Shown here in pieces: positions 18,199 to 27,531 of a stretch of 64,000 nt of DNA; position 1 is the stretch's first letter; every line of letters begins with the position of its first letter. A model generated the notes under the pieces. The model did not search any database, had not been told where the DNA came from, and saw only the letters and a list, made by a program, of their open reading frames with translations. This DNA comes from JALQUO01 sp964529685 (GTDB taxonomy: Bacteria > Pseudomonadota > Alphaproteobacteria > Rickettsiales > Midichloriaceae), in assembly GCA_964529685.1 (NCBI GenBank), contig CAZGZC010000003.1, positions 91,444 through 155,443 on the forward strand, in the 5' to 3' direction. A program made the translations under genes and the position numbers.

Positions 18199-19413
18199 AT
18201 GCACACAATGAGAAACGATCTTCTCAATAGAAATCTCGCAAATATTAAGCCGTCAACAACTTTAACAATGAGTGCTAGAGCAGCGGCAATGAAAGCAGGA
18301 GGGTTACCAGTAATAAATTTAGCTGTAGGAGAGCCAGACTATGATACACCAGATGCAATAAAATCTGCAGCTAAAAAAGCTATTGATGAAGGCAAGACAA
18401 AGTACACTCCAGTTGAAGGTGTGAAGCCTCTTCGCGAAGCAATCTGTGCTAAATTCCTCAGAGAAAATGCTTTATCTTATACTCCAGACCAAATTATAGT
18501 CTCTAGCGGTGCTAAACAAACTCTTTTTGTAGGACTAGCTGCTACAATTAACCCAGGCGATGAAGTTATTTTACCAGCACCTTTCTGGCTATCTTATATG
18601 GACATGATATTACTAGCAGGGGGCGTGCCAGTAGTAGTGCAGTGTAGTGCTGGAAATAGTTTTAAATTAACTATGCAACAACTCCAAGATGCAATCACTC
18701 CTAAAACCAAGTGGTTGATGCTCAACTCACCAAGTAACCCAACAGGAGCTGTATATAAAGAAGCAGAGCTATATGCGCTAGGACAAGTTTTATTGAAAAA
18801 TTCTCATGTAATGATAATGTCAGATGACATATATGAACATATGGTATATGACAACCAGAAGTTTTACACAATTGCTCAAATTGTACCAGAACTGAAAGAT
18901 AAAACTCTTACAGTAAATGGAGTTTCTAAGTCCTACTCAATGACTGGTTGGAGGCTTGGATATGGGGCTGGTCCAGTTCAGCTCATCAAGGCTATGACTA
19001 TTATTCAATCTCATACTACTGCACATACATCATCTATCTCACAATATGCTGTAATTGATGCTCTAAATGGTGCGCAGGACTTCCTTCCTGGATATAAGAA
19101 AATGCTTCAAAAGCGCCGCGATATCTTCTATGATCACCTAAAAAAAATTCCATTACTCAAATGTGAAAAACCAACTGGTGCATTTTATATGTGGGTTGAC
19201 TGTAGCGAGGTAATTAAAAATTCAAATGGTAAAATTAAGGATAGTCACGATTTCTCTATGTATCTTTTAGAAAAAATGCTAGTTATGGGTGCTCCTGGTG
19301 ATGCATTTGGTACTCCAAACTATATTAGATTCTCATATACAGTAAGTGAAAGTGATATAGTTGAAGCCTGCAAACGCATTGAAACTGCTTGTTTTGAGCT
19401 AAGTAATTTGTAA
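18199..19413 (+). CDS. aspC: Aspartate aminotransferase, class I
   Basis: PLP-dependent aminotransferase interconverting aspartate/oxaloacetate and glutamate/2-oxoglutarate. The PLP lysine is in the motif NGVSKSYSMTGWRLGY at about residue 245; SPSNPTGAVY near 172 and the C-terminal IRFSYT arginine motif are conserved. At 404 residues it matches the alphaproteobacterial AspC subgroup. Two ATGs are possible (18199 and 18208); both give the usual N-terminus before NIKPSTTLTMSARA. An exact 31-bp copy of its own codons near 19271-19301 lies after the stop codon. It is divergent from murC and convergent with dapA. Confidence 0.93.
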   Translation: MHTMRNDLLNRNLANIKPSTTLTMSARAAAMKAGGLPVINLAVGEPDYDTPDAIKSAAKKAIDEGKTKYTPVEGVKPLREAICAKFLRENALSYTPDQIIVSSGAKQTLFVGLAATINPGDEVILPAPFWLSYMDMILLAGGVPVVVQCSAGNSFKLTMQQLQDAITPKTKWLMLNSPSNPTGAVYKEAELYALGQVLLKNSHVMIMSDDIYEHMVYDNQKFYTIAQIVPELKDKTLTVNGVSKSYSMTGWRLGYGAGPVQLIKAMTIIQSHTTAHTSSISQYAVIDALNGAQDFLPGYKKMLQKRRDIFYDHLKKIPLLKCEKPTGAFYMWVDCSEVIKNSNGKIKDSHDFSMYLLEKMLVMGAPGDAFGTPNYIRFSYTVSESDIVEACKRIETACFELSNL

Positions 19414-19424
19414 ACTATGTATTT

Positions 19425-19455
19425 AAAAAATGCTAGTTATGGGTGCTCCTGGTGA
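19425..19455 (+). repeat. 31-bp direct copy of an aspC segment
   Basis: The 31 bases at 19271-19301, inside aspC near its 3' end, are repeated without mismatch at 19425-19455, twelve bases past the stop codon. Similarity stops sharply on both sides. It looks like the remnant of a small tandem duplication or a slipped repair event. Confidence 0.9.
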
Positions 19456-19478
19456 GATTTTCAGAAATAGATGACTAA

Positions 19479-20480
19479 TTAAAAATACCGACTGATCATC
19501 TTGTCAACTTTAGATTGATTTTCATCACTCAACTGGCTGAGTGGTTCTCTAACAGCAGGTGAAGTTATCAAACCAAGCTTATAGGCAAAGTATTTAACTG
19601 GCACAGGATTAACTTCACAGAAAAGCGCATTATAGATTGGGTAAAGATGCGCATGGATAGACTGAGCCTTTACCATATCAAAATTTTTAGCAGCAGAATG
19701 TAATTGATAACAAATATCTGGCATAATATTAGATACAACTGATACACAACCATATCCACCATTAACATAAATTGAGAGACTATTTACATCATCGCCAGCT
19801 AAAATTGTAAATTTACTACCACACGCAGCTCTAAACAATTCGTAGTTGCTATTAGCATCAGATATGAAATCTTTTGAATAGGTGTTTTTTTGCATTTCAC
19901 TCCAATCTATATAAAGGCGAATTGATCTTAAGCTGTCATAATCTTTAAGAGATACAATATTGCTCAGTGACATTAATCTCATTAGTGTTGCATCTTCTAT
20001 ATGCACGCTAGTTCTACTAGGTATATTATAAAGAATTATTGGGATATTTAGAGCATCATTAACAGCTTTGTAATGTTTATATAGACCCTCTTGTGATGGG
20101 CGATTGTAGTATGGGGTAACAACCATTGCGCCATCAGCTCCAAGCTTCTCAGCCAGAATGCTTTGTTCAATAGTAGTTCTAGTGCAGTTAGTCCCAGTTC
20201 CAACTACAATTTTAGGTCTATATTGCTTACCATTAACTAGAAACTTACTATCTATTGCTAGGTCATTCACTAGAGATATTACATATTGTATAACTTTCAC
20301 TTTCTCATCATTAGCTATAGTCATACCTTCTCCAGTTGTACCAAAAAGAATTATTCCATCAACTTTATAATTAAATTGATTTGTAACGAGTTTTTTAAGA
20401 CTCTCAAAATCAATTGATTGATCGACAAAAAATGGTGTTATTAATGCTGTATATAGTCCTTGAAACATTTTTTTGCTCAC
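19479..20480 (-). CDS. dapA: 4-hydroxy-tetrahydrodipicolinate synthase
   Basis: First committed enzyme of the lysine/DAP branch, condensing pyruvate with aspartate semialdehyde. Conserved elements are FGTTGEGMT near residue 46, TPYYNRPSQEGLY, the catalytic tyrosine in YNIPSRTSV, and the Schiff-base lysine in NIVSLKDYD near residue 175. At 333 residues it is about 40 longer than the usual 290-295; the extra length sits in two insertions, one before VVGTG (about residues 74-88) and one after SLKDYD (about 185-210). The active-site residues are intact, so function is likely retained. Confidence 0.94.
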   Translation of the reverse strand: MSKKMFQGLYTALITPFFVDQSIDFESLKKLVTNQFNYKVDGIILFGTTGEGMTIANDEKVKVIQYVISLVNDLAIDSKFLVNGKQYRPKIVVGTGTNCTRTTIEQSILAEKLGADGAMVVTPYYNRPSQEGLYKHYKAVNDALNIPIILYNIPSRTSVHIEDATLMRLMSLSNIVSLKDYDSLRSIRLYIDWSEMQKNTYSKDFISDANSNYELFRAACGSKFTILAGDDVNSLSIYVNGGYGCVSVVSNIMPDICYQLHSAAKNFDMVKAQSIHAHLYPIYNALFCEVNPVPVKYFAYKLGLITSPAVREPLSQLSDENQSKVDKMISRYF

Positions 20481-20512
20481 TATAGCATTGTTATACTATT
20501 TTGTATAAAATT

Positions 20513-20974
20513 TTAGCTGAAAAATGGCTTGACACCAGTAGAACCGAAACCACCAGCTCCTCTATCTGTATCATCTAGCTCAGTAACTATATTCCATTTA
20601 ACTTGAGAGAATTGATTAATAATCATTTGAGCTATTCTCATCCCTCTTTCAATTACAAAATCTTCTTGACTTAAATTGATTAGTGGTACAAATATTTCAC
20701 CTCTATAATCTGAGTCAGCTGTGCCTGGCGAATTAACAACAACTACACCATTTTTATAAGCTAAGCCTGATCTAGATCTTATTTGTGCTTCAAAGCCTTC
20801 TGGCAATGCTATCACTATACCTGTCGGGCAAAGATATCGCTCCATAGATTTAAGAATTTTCTTTTCATTTATTGCTGCTAAGAGATCCATACCTGCACTA
20901 TGAACAGTTGCATAAGATGGCAGAGGTAATCCTGAAGAATGAGGTAGAGCTTTAATTTTAACTTGAATTTGCAT
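20513..20974 (-). CDS. dut: dUTP pyrophosphatase
   Basis: Trimeric dUTPase that hydrolyses dUTP to dUMP, keeping uracil out of DNA and feeding dTMP synthesis. The five motifs are readable: I HSAGMDLLA, II IRSRSGLA, III with VVNSPGTADSDYRGEI, IV RIAQMIINQ, and V DRGAGGFGSTG at the C-terminus. The length of 153 is normal. It lies 32 bases upstream of dapA on the same strand and may be cotranscribed with it. Confidence 0.96.
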   Translation of the reverse strand: MQIQVKIKALPHSSGLPLPSYATVHSAGMDLLAAINEKKILKSMERYLCPTGIVIALPEGFEAQIRSRSGLAYKNGVVVVNSPGTADSDYRGEIFVPLINLSQEDFVIERGMRIAQMIINQFSQVKWNIVTELDDTDRGAGGFGSTGVKPFFS

Positions 20975-21077
20975 TTTCTCATCATTATAGTGAATTGATC
21001 TATAAAATCAAACATTGATTTATTTCCTAAATATATATATTGTGGATTAAATTAATCTATATCAATCGATTTCACGA

Positions 21078-21683
21078 ATGATTAAAGTATGTGTATTTTG
21101 CTCAGCCAGGATAGGTTCAAATGAGGCTTTCAAAGATGTAGCTAAGAGATGTGGAAAGCTCATTGGAAAAAACGGTTATGATATGGTTTATGGTGGAAGC
21201 TCAAGAGGTTTAATGGGTATTACAGCTAAAGAAGCAGCAAAATATGGTGCCAGAGTTATAGGTGTATTCCCAACACCACTTTCACCAGATGACAAAAACT
21301 TATACTATTCAGAAAATAAACAACCTAACTCATCTATACAATATGAGACTCTTAATACAAAAATGGATGAAGCTCTCTTTGTAAATAATATGTTTGAAAG
21401 AAAAGAGAAAATGTTTGCAATCTCAGACGTTTTTGTAATACTTCCTGGTGGACTTGGTACTATAGATGAATTTTTTGAATTCTTTACAATAAAAAGCCTC
21501 GGTTGGCATAAAAAAGAGATTATACTTGTAAATACTGATGGATACTGGAATAAAATGATTGATATGATTGAATATACGATTGATATGAAGATGGCATCAA
21601 AAAGTTGTAGGACTTTCTTTAAAGTTTGCCTCGAACCAGAAGAAGCTTTTGAGTATATTAAACTTATAGTTAAACCAAAGTAG
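21078..21683 (+). CDS. LOG family protein (TIGR00730 type)
   Basis: Rossmann-fold protein of the LOG family; members act as cytokinin-riboside 5'-monophosphate or nucleotide phosphoribohydrolases. The N-terminal VCVFCSARIGSNEAF and YDMVYGGSSRGLMG segments bind nucleotide, and the defining PGGLGTIDEFFE motif (PGGxGTxxE) is at about residues 122-133. The 201-residue length fits. In bacteria without plant contact the likely role is nucleotide turnover, which is inferred. It is followed by an esterase gene 57 bases downstream on the same strand. Confidence 0.9.
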   Translation: MIKVCVFCSARIGSNEAFKDVAKRCGKLIGKNGYDMVYGGSSRGLMGITAKEAAKYGARVIGVFPTPLSPDDKNLYYSENKQPNSSIQYETLNTKMDEALFVNNMFERKEKMFAISDVFVILPGGLGTIDEFFEFFTIKSLGWHKKEIILVNTDGYWNKMIDMIEYTIDMKMASKSCRTFFKVCLEPEEAFEYIKLIVKPK

Positions 21684-21740
21684 AAATGCTGAAGATTTTT
21701 TGATTCATCGATATGTCATTATAAAAAATAATTTAACAAA

Positions 21741-22391
21741 ATGTCAAATTTATTGCAAATACAAAATGGTAAAAGACTTATAGATAAAACTAAAGCAGAA
21801 AGACTGGTAGTAATCTTTCATGGTTATGGCTCTAACAGAGAAAACCTTTATGATTTAGGTGAGGCCTTATCATTACATAACCCAACTTTCAGATTCATTA
21901 TACCAAACGGCATCCAAAATTTCGAAGAAGGTGCAGGCGGCTATCAATGGTTTAGTTTAAGAGACTATACACAGAAGGCTATGGAGCGCGGTTTAGCTAA
22001 TGTTACTCCTAAAATATCTGAATGGGTAAAAACTCGGTTAAATGAATTGAATCTCACTCAAGATAATCTTTACTTAGCTGGGTTTTCACAAGGGGCAATG
22101 TTATCTCTTTACTTGGCTGCTTCAAAACAGCTCTCTCCTAAGAAAATTATAGCTTTCTCTGGTGTATTTATCCCACCAAAAGAAGCTAATACAACTGATA
22201 AAGCAATCTCAATCCTAGCTATCCATGGCGATAGAGATCAAATACTACCGATCAATATGACTGAAGAAAGTTATAAACTCCTTCCACACTATGGACTAAA
22301 TAAATTGCACTACATATCTGAGAAAGGTATAGAACACTATATAACACCGCAAGCGATTACAGAAGCAAACAATTTTCTAAGAGCTGATTGA
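21741..22391 (+). CDS. Carboxylesterase/phospholipase-family hydrolase
   Basis: A 216-residue alpha/beta hydrolase of the acyl-protein-thioesterase/carboxylesterase family. The oxyanion segment IFHGYGSNRENL is near residues 25-36, the nucleophile elbow GFSQGAML has Ser near 115, the acidic residue lies in IHGDRDQILPI near 163, and the histidine in GIEHYIT near 198, completing the Ser-Asp-His triad. No signal peptide is seen, so it is probably cytoplasmic unless exported by another route. The substrate is not predictable. It may be cotranscribed with the LOG gene upstream. Confidence 0.88.
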   Translation: MSNLLQIQNGKRLIDKTKAERLVVIFHGYGSNRENLYDLGEALSLHNPTFRFIIPNGIQNFEEGAGGYQWFSLRDYTQKAMERGLANVTPKISEWVKTRLNELNLTQDNLYLAGFSQGAMLSLYLAASKQLSPKKIIAFSGVFIPPKEANTTDKAISILAIHGDRDQILPINMTEESYKLLPHYGLNKLHYISEKGIEHYITPQAITEANNFLRAD

Positions 22392-22433
22392 AGACCAACC
22401 TACTTACCTTATTTTTTCACAGACAAAACTTTT

Positions 22434-23762
22434 TTAATCTTCATCATCTGCAACAGGTAACACACCACTAATTAGCGGCTGTTGATGGGTCACATTAAAT
22501 TTATTCTCAAAGTTATCTAGTCTAGTCTTAAGCAATCTAGATCTATTCTCTGCATCACTTATAGTTGAGCTAGCCTGATCTAGTTTCAGTTTGGTTTTAT
22601 TTAGTAAATCAGCAAATTTCACAAATTCTCTTCTTACAACATCAAGGACCTTCCATACATCACTCGATCTCTTCTCAATTGCAAGTGTTCTGAATCCCAT
22701 CTGTAGACTATTAATTATCGCACTGAGAGTTGTTGGACCAGTGATAATGATTTTATACTCTCTTTGTACAGTATCGACTAATCCAGGATTCCGTAAAATC
22801 TCAGCATATAAACCTTCAATTGGGATAAACATCAGAGCAAAGTCAGTTGTAAATGGTGGCTGAATATACTTCTCAGCAATAGTTTTAGCACACTTTTTAA
22901 TACCAGCCTCAATCGCTTTCTCCTCAAGTAAAATTATATCCTTATCGCATTTATCATGAGCTTCAACTAGTCGCTGGTAGTTAGCCAGGGGGAATTTAGC
23001 ATCTATTGGCAACATCACATGCTTCTGAGTTGGATCTTTACCAGGCAAATTTATAGTAAACTCAACTCTATCTTGTGACCCAGATTTTATGGCCACATTT
23101 TTACTATACTGCTCCTTAGTTAAAAATTGTTCTAATATATTCTCGAGCTGTACTTCTCCTAAGATACCGCGTGTTTTAACATTGCTTAGAACTTTCTTTA
23201 GATCGCCAACACCAGCAGCAAGCGATTTCATCTCACCTAGCCCCTGATAAACCATCTCAAGTCTCTCACTCACTATTTTAAATGAGTCACCCAGACGTTT
23301 TTCAAGTGTATCATGTAATTTCTCTTCAACTGTAAGACGAATTTTTTCAAGTTTCTCCTCATTATCTTTCTGCATATTACTCAACTTAACCTCGACAGTA
23401 TTTCGTAGATTTTCCATCTTAGTTTCATTACCAGTAGATAGCTGATTCATCTGAGTATTAATCATCTCAAAAGCATTTTGCTGAGCCATAATTATTGATT
23501 GAATATTATGACTTACTGAATTTATAACTGAATTTTCAACTTGAGTAGCTGAGTTTACAACTACATTTTGAATGAGATGCAGCTGTTGCGTAATCATTTC
23601 AACTTTAGCACTTAGATCCAGAATAATAGCTTTTTGTTCAATAAAGAGATTATCTTGACTATTCTTTATCTTTCTACTATTAATAATTAATATTATTATA
23701 GCTGTAATACATAGAATTGCAGCTATAATAACAAGTGTTAGGCTATCCATAGAATTTTCCAT
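22434..23762 (-). CDS. rmuC: DNA recombination protein RmuC
   Basis: Member of the RmuC family, which limits recombination at inverted repeats. It has an N-terminal membrane anchor (about residues 7-27), a long coiled coil (about 35-190) and a C-terminal nuclease-like RmuC domain with GILGEVQLENIL, LPIDAKFPL and FMFIPIEGLYAEIL motifs. The 442-residue length is typical. It faces the esterase gene convergently. Biochemical activity is known only poorly for the family. Confidence 0.92.
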   Translation of the reverse strand: MENSMDSLTLVIIAAILCITAIIILIINSRKIKNSQDNLFIEQKAIILDLSAKVEMITQQLHLIQNVVVNSATQVENSVINSVSHNIQSIIMAQQNAFEMINTQMNQLSTGNETKMENLRNTVEVKLSNMQKDNEEKLEKIRLTVEEKLHDTLEKRLGDSFKIVSERLEMVYQGLGEMKSLAAGVGDLKKVLSNVKTRGILGEVQLENILEQFLTKEQYSKNVAIKSGSQDRVEFTINLPGKDPTQKHVMLPIDAKFPLANYQRLVEAHDKCDKDIILLEEKAIEAGIKKCAKTIAEKYIQPPFTTDFALMFIPIEGLYAEILRNPGLVDTVQREYKIIITGPTTLSAIINSLQMGFRTLAIEKRSSDVWKVLDVVRREFVKFADLLNKTKLKLDQASSTISDAENRSRLLKTRLDNFENKFNVTHQQPLISGVLPVADDED

Positions 23763-23847
23763 AACTATATACTGATTTTATCTATCTTCAAATAGATTTA
23801 ATGCTAGATAATTGGAGGTATAAGCTGTAGAGGTTTCATCAGACAGA

Positions 23848-24381
23848 TTATCTCTTAAATCCAATAACCTTGAGAGATGCACTTAAGAGGCATGCCTTAA
23901 TTAGACCCGGTGCAACAAATGGCATCAATCCATGAGTAATTGCTCCAGAAATTCCAATAAAAGTACTTAACCAAGCAATACCAACTGCGAATAAAATGAT
24001 ATTGCCTAAAACACAGGCGAATATTATTGATAAAAATGATCTGAGTCCAAACTTTTCTTTAAACTGATTCATCACATATACTGCAGCAATAAAGCCAAAT
24101 AAATAGCCAGATGATGGCGATGTTATTCCTGACGCAAAATTTGCAAATACAGGTAATCCAGCTGTGCCAGCAAGAACATAAGCTATCATGGATATCAGTC
24201 CGTCACTTTTACTATATGTAAGACCTATAAGCATAACAGCTACTGTCTGTAGAGTTATTGGTACTGGTTCTAACGGCAGAGAAATCTGAGAACACGCAAA
24301 AATCAAAACAATGCCTGATATAATTTTCAGAATTCTTTGAAATAAAAATAGATTTGACTCAGAAAAGGTTTTGCTTCGCAT
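23848..24381 (-). CDS. bioY: Biotin transporter BioY
   Basis: Substrate-binding membrane component of a biotin ECF-type uptake system, with about six hydrophobic segments. The BioY pattern is clear: QISLPLEPVPITLQTVAVML near the N-terminus, AGTAGLPVFANFASG, and a C-terminal PFVAPGLIKACLL. The open frame reaches up to an ATG at 24414, but that codon lies inside the 16S rRNA processing stem (24406-24426), so I take the ATG at 24381 as the likelier start. The gene begins only about 55 bases after the mature 16S 3' end on the same strand, with no terminator visible between them. No ECF ATPase genes are in the window. Confidence 0.88.
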   Translation of the reverse strand: MRSKTFSESNLFLFQRILKIISGIVLIFACSQISLPLEPVPITLQTVAVMLIGLTYSKSDGLISMIAYVLAGTAGLPVFANFASGITSPSSGYLFGFIAAVYVMNQFKEKFGLRSFLSIIFACVLGNIILFAVGIAWLSTFIGISGAITHGLMPFVAPGLIKACLLSASLKVIGFKR

Positions 24382-24405
24382 AGGAGTTTTGTAGAAAATT
24401 TTTGC

Positions 24406-24426
24406 AGAAAACATAAAAGACAGTGG
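24406..24426. repeat. 16S rRNA processing stem, 3' arm
   Basis: These 21 bases are the exact reverse complement of 25993-26013, on the other side of the 16S gene. In the transcript the two arms would form a perfect 21-bp helix enclosing the 16S rRNA, which is the known layout of an RNase III processing stem. The 3' arm overlaps the upstream candidate start of bioY. Confidence 0.85.
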
Positions 24427-24435
24427 GTTCCTTGC

Positions 24436-25927
<1,492 letters not shown>

Positions 25928-25992
25928 TATCCTGTTATTACTCAAAAAGTAATCAACTTTAAATATTAATTTATGTATTCTCTATGGAATTA

Positions 25993-26013
25993 CCACTGTC
26001 TTTTATGTTTTCT
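25993..26013. repeat. 16S rRNA processing stem, 5' arm
   Basis: Exact 21-base reverse complement of 24406-24426, located about 65 bases upstream of the mature 16S 5' end in the leader. It would pair with the 3' arm to make an RNase III substrate around the 16S precursor. Confidence 0.85.
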
Positions 26014-26017
26014 ACTA

Positions 26018-26037
26018 ACTTTTTAAACATTTTTGAA
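26018..26037 (-). other. Leader element shared with 23S
   Basis: On the minus strand these 20 bases read TTCAAAAATGTTTAAAAAGT, identical to 62230-62249 in the leader of the 23S gene. The element lies between the promoter and the processing stem. A shared antitermination or processing role for the two separate rRNA transcripts is plausible but not proven. Confidence 0.6.
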
Positions 26038-26073
26038 TTTTTGTTTTGGTTTGTTACAACCTCACGGAAAGTA

Positions 26074-26102
26074 GTTATACATTGCTTTTAGATGCATGTC
26101 AA
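26074..26102 (-). promoter_or_regulatory. Promoter of the 16S rRNA gene
   Basis: On the minus strand a perfect -35 TTGACA (26097-26102) and a -10 TATAAC (26074-26079) are separated by exactly 17 bases. Transcription would start near 26067 and give a leader of about 140 bases. The surrounding bases (GGTGTTGACAT … ATGTATAACT) match the 23S promoter at 62189-62217 almost exactly. A sigma-70 type strong promoter. Confidence 0.88.
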
Positions 26103-26240
26103 CACCATTTTTCGATTTTTTTAATATTTTTTTCAAAAAAATCATCAATTTTTTTAAATCTTACAAAAAACTGGTCTAAAATTAGTTTCTCAATTAATTT
26201 TATTATGCTAAACGATTATCCATCTGCATAAAGATTATAT

Positions 26241-26810
26241 ATGCAGAGTAAATTAACAAAACTACAAAATATGAAAAAATCTGATCAAACAAATCATCAT
26301 CATCATGTACTTGCTTTAGCAAAAATTCTAGAAAAGCTAAACAATCTTCCAAAACAAAAATATCCACAGGTGGAAGAGATGCGCAAGAGGTTGACCGATC
26401 TTCTTAGTGAGGATACCCATCCAAATTATATTCAGTGTATACATGACAGGCTTGGGATAATAATGCAGAACTTTCCTAAGCCGAGTCAGTTAATAACAGA
26501 GGCGGCAAGTAGTAATGGGAATCATGAGACTTTAAAGCAGTTAAGAATGTTATTAGCACTAGAACGCAATGAGCCAGGTATAATTTCGGAGTTACTCAGG
26601 GTAGAACAAGACTTGAAACAAGAACCTCTACCTCAACACATAGCAGAGATGTTAAGAACTAACTGTATAAACTGTATAAAGGATAGTATAGAACATCTAG
26701 AGAGCAGACTTCAGACAGAGGAGAAGAAAGAGGAAAAACCACCACAAAATTCTTGGAGGAGTCAACTGCAGAATAACGAAGAATCTTCTAAAGAATCTAA
26801 AGGTCTCTAG
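26241..26810 (+). CDS. Hypothetical helical protein
   Basis: A 189-residue soluble, mostly helical protein that I do not recognise. It has a run of four His at residues 19-22, leucine-rich helices through the middle (RMLLALERNEPGIISELLRV) and a charged low-complexity C-terminal tail rich in Glu, Lys, Ser and Asn. There is no signal peptide or membrane span. It lies divergent from the 16S gene and convergent with the RNase D gene, three bases away. A tail of this kind could be a type IV secretion signal, but that is only a suggestion. Confidence 0.6.
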   Translation: MQSKLTKLQNMKKSDQTNHHHHVLALAKILEKLNNLPKQKYPQVEEMRKRLTDLLSEDTHPNYIQCIHDRLGIIMQNFPKPSQLITEAASSNGNHETLKQLRMLLALERNEPGIISELLRVEQDLKQEPLPQHIAEMLRTNCINCIKDSIEHLESRLQTEEKKEEKPPQNSWRSQLQNNEESSKESKGL

Positions 26811-26813
26811 TCT

Positions 26814-27425
26814 CTAATAGTTTAAAACTTCTTCTCCCCAGCCAAGAACATCTAGCTTTGCTCTAGATGGTATGAACTTAAAACATTCTTCTGCTAGTGC
26901 GAACCTATTTTCTCTCATAAGCTTCTCCTTTAAGATTTTCATAATTTTATGGAGATGCAATACATCGTTTGCTGCATAATTCAATTGCTCTCGAGAAAGC
27001 TCTGCTGCCCCCCAATCAGAAGATCTCTCCGCTTTAGAGATTTTAATATTTAATAGTTCATCACATAGAGAACGTAATCCATGAGCATCAGTATAAGTTC
27101 TAACTAAGCGGGAAGAGATTTTTGTACAAAATATATTTTCTATATCTATATTAAGTGCATGCTGGATAATTGCTACATCAAATCTAGCAAAATGAAATAT
27201 TTTTAGTATCTCTTTATTTTGGAGAATAGCCTTAAGGTTATTACAGATAAAATCTGGTTTAGGAAAATGAATAATATGAGCATTATTACTTCCATCACAT
27301 ATTTGTATTGTACAGAGTCTATCCCTAATATTATTGAGCCCCATAGCTTCTGTATCGATAGCTATAGATTGCAAATTCAGTTTTACACATTCAGGTAAAT
27401 CATACTTATGATAGTATACGGTCAT
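26814..27425 (-). CDS. rnd: RNase D-like 3'-5' exonuclease
   Basis: DEDDy exonuclease domain protein of 203 residues. Exo I is SIAIDTEAMGL near residues 21-31 (Asp and Glu), Exo II lies in KIFHFARFDVAIIQHAL with its Asp, and Exo III is YAANDVLHLHKI (Tyr and Asp) near 150. E. coli RNase D is about 375 residues because it also has two HRDC domains; these are missing here, as in the short single-domain RNase D proteins common in alphaproteobacteria. Its role would be tRNA 3'-end maturation or RNA decay. Confidence 0.9.
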   Translation of the reverse strand: MTVYYHKYDLPECVKLNLQSIAIDTEAMGLNNIRDRLCTIQICDGSNNAHIIHFPKPDFICNNLKAILQNKEILKIFHFARFDVAIIQHALNIDIENIFCTKISSRLVRTYTDAHGLRSLCDELLNIKISKAERSSDWGAAELSREQLNYAANDVLHLHKIMKILKEKLMRENRFALAEECFKFIPSRAKLDVLGWGEEVLNY

Positions 27426-27531
27426 TTTTTTATAAATTTAGTTACATTAAAGAAATAATAGCATAAATTTTTCTTCTTCATTTTGTATTTTATGTTAAAA
27501 TTTAACTCATATCTTTGTAAAAATTTAAATT

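Noticed and set aside
26046..26231. 61-codon plus-strand frame opposite the 16S leader
   Set aside because: It overlaps the rRNA promoter and leader on the other strand and is low-complexity Phe/Ser/Lys-rich translation of AT-rich DNA.
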